Assembly: GCA_015490315.1 (NCBI GenBank)
Contig: WFYB01000011.1
Coordinates: 1-13,838 of the forward strand
Direction: 5' to 3'
DNA: 13,838 bases
DNA from: Sulfurovum sp.
Lineage (GTDB): Bacteria; Campylobacterota; Campylobacteria; Campylobacterales; Sulfurovaceae
Position 1 is the first letter of the stretch. Every line of letters starts with the position of its first letter. Shown in pieces: positions 13,759-13,838 of this stretch. The notes beneath the pieces are model-generated. The model did no database searches, had not been told where the DNA came from, and saw only the letters and a program-made list of their open reading frames with translations. Made by a program: the position numbers and the translations under genes.

Positions 13759-13838
13759 ATGGCAAGTGTACTTTTACCTTTGGCTCCGGGTTTTGAGGAG
13801 TTGGAAGCAGTAGCATTGACCGATGTGATGCGTCGCGG
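13759..13838 (+). CDS. DJ-1/PfpI-family protein, 3'-truncated by window edge
   Basis: Only the first 26 codons are present (MASVLLPLAPGFEELEAVAL, then TDVMRR). The opening beta strand, the APGFEELEA segment and the following helix match the DJ-1/YajL/ThiJ group of the PfpI superfamily. The Glu in GFEE is the conserved acidic residue that sits near the active cysteine, which lies beyond the window. Family members act as deglycase or chaperone-like stress proteins, or are annotated as 4-methyl-5-hydroxyethylthiazole monophosphate enzymes; the exact activity cannot be judged from this fragment. An excellent Shine-Dalgarno, AAAGGAGG (13746-13753), lies 5 bases before ATG 13759. A TATTAT at 13715-13720 is a possible second promoter; otherwise the gene would have a structured leader of about 230 bases. 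Confidence 0.85.
   Translation, partial: MASVLLPLAPGFEELEAVALTDVMRR

Overview
The window looks like chromosomal DNA of a member of the Campylobacterota (epsilonproteobacteria), most like the free-living Sulfurovum/Sulfurimonas type. This is inferred from protein style (short RND adaptors, a C-terminal CxxCH cytochrome next to an adaptor, EF-P and SerA sequences), short AT-rich intergenic gaps, and extended -10 promoters (TGnTATAAT) without a recognisable -35 box. No rRNA, tRNA, insertion sequence or CRISPR array was seen. Both ends of the window cut through a gene.

Layout, left to right. (1) 1-1160: the 3' three quarters of serA (phosphoglycerate dehydrogenase), closed by a perfect 14-bp hairpin. 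(2) 1347-6907: a four-gene efflux operon on the + strand: TolC-family outer membrane protein, short periplasmic adaptor, and an RND pump encoded as two proteins split between transmembrane helices 6 and 7. The junctions are ATGA, a 10-bp gap and TAATG. (3) 6958-7389 (-): a small four-helix membrane protein of unknown function, whose promoter predicts a leaderless mRNA. (4) 7468-8034 (+): elongation factor P. (5) 8099-10261 (-): a 720-residue exported protein that appears to hold four DUF302-like modules around a Pro/Lys/Glu-rich linker. (6) 10397-11113 and 11336-12094 (-): two paralogous exported proteins made largely of 11/22-residue repeats resembling LEA or apolipoprotein helices. (7) 12270-13506 (+): a cytochrome c'-like protein followed 4 bp later by a second RND adaptor, paralogous to the first but with no pump or outer membrane partner beside it. 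(8) 13507-13758: a promoter followed by a strongly structured 166-bp element bounded by 13-bp inverted repeats. (9) 13759 to the end: the start of a DJ-1/PfpI-family gene.

How the genes may work together. The tolC-adaptor-RND operon should form a tripartite export system across both membranes. The second adaptor, paired with a cytochrome, could be an alternative adaptor for the same pump or the remnant of a second operon. The repeat proteins and the DUF302-like protein all carry signal peptides and presumably act in the periplasm, so much of the window is cell-envelope biology. The points most worth checking are the structured element before the DJ-1 gene, the split RND pump with atypical proton-relay residues, the four-module DUF302-like protein, the hendecad-repeat pair, and the cytochrome/orphan-adaptor operon.
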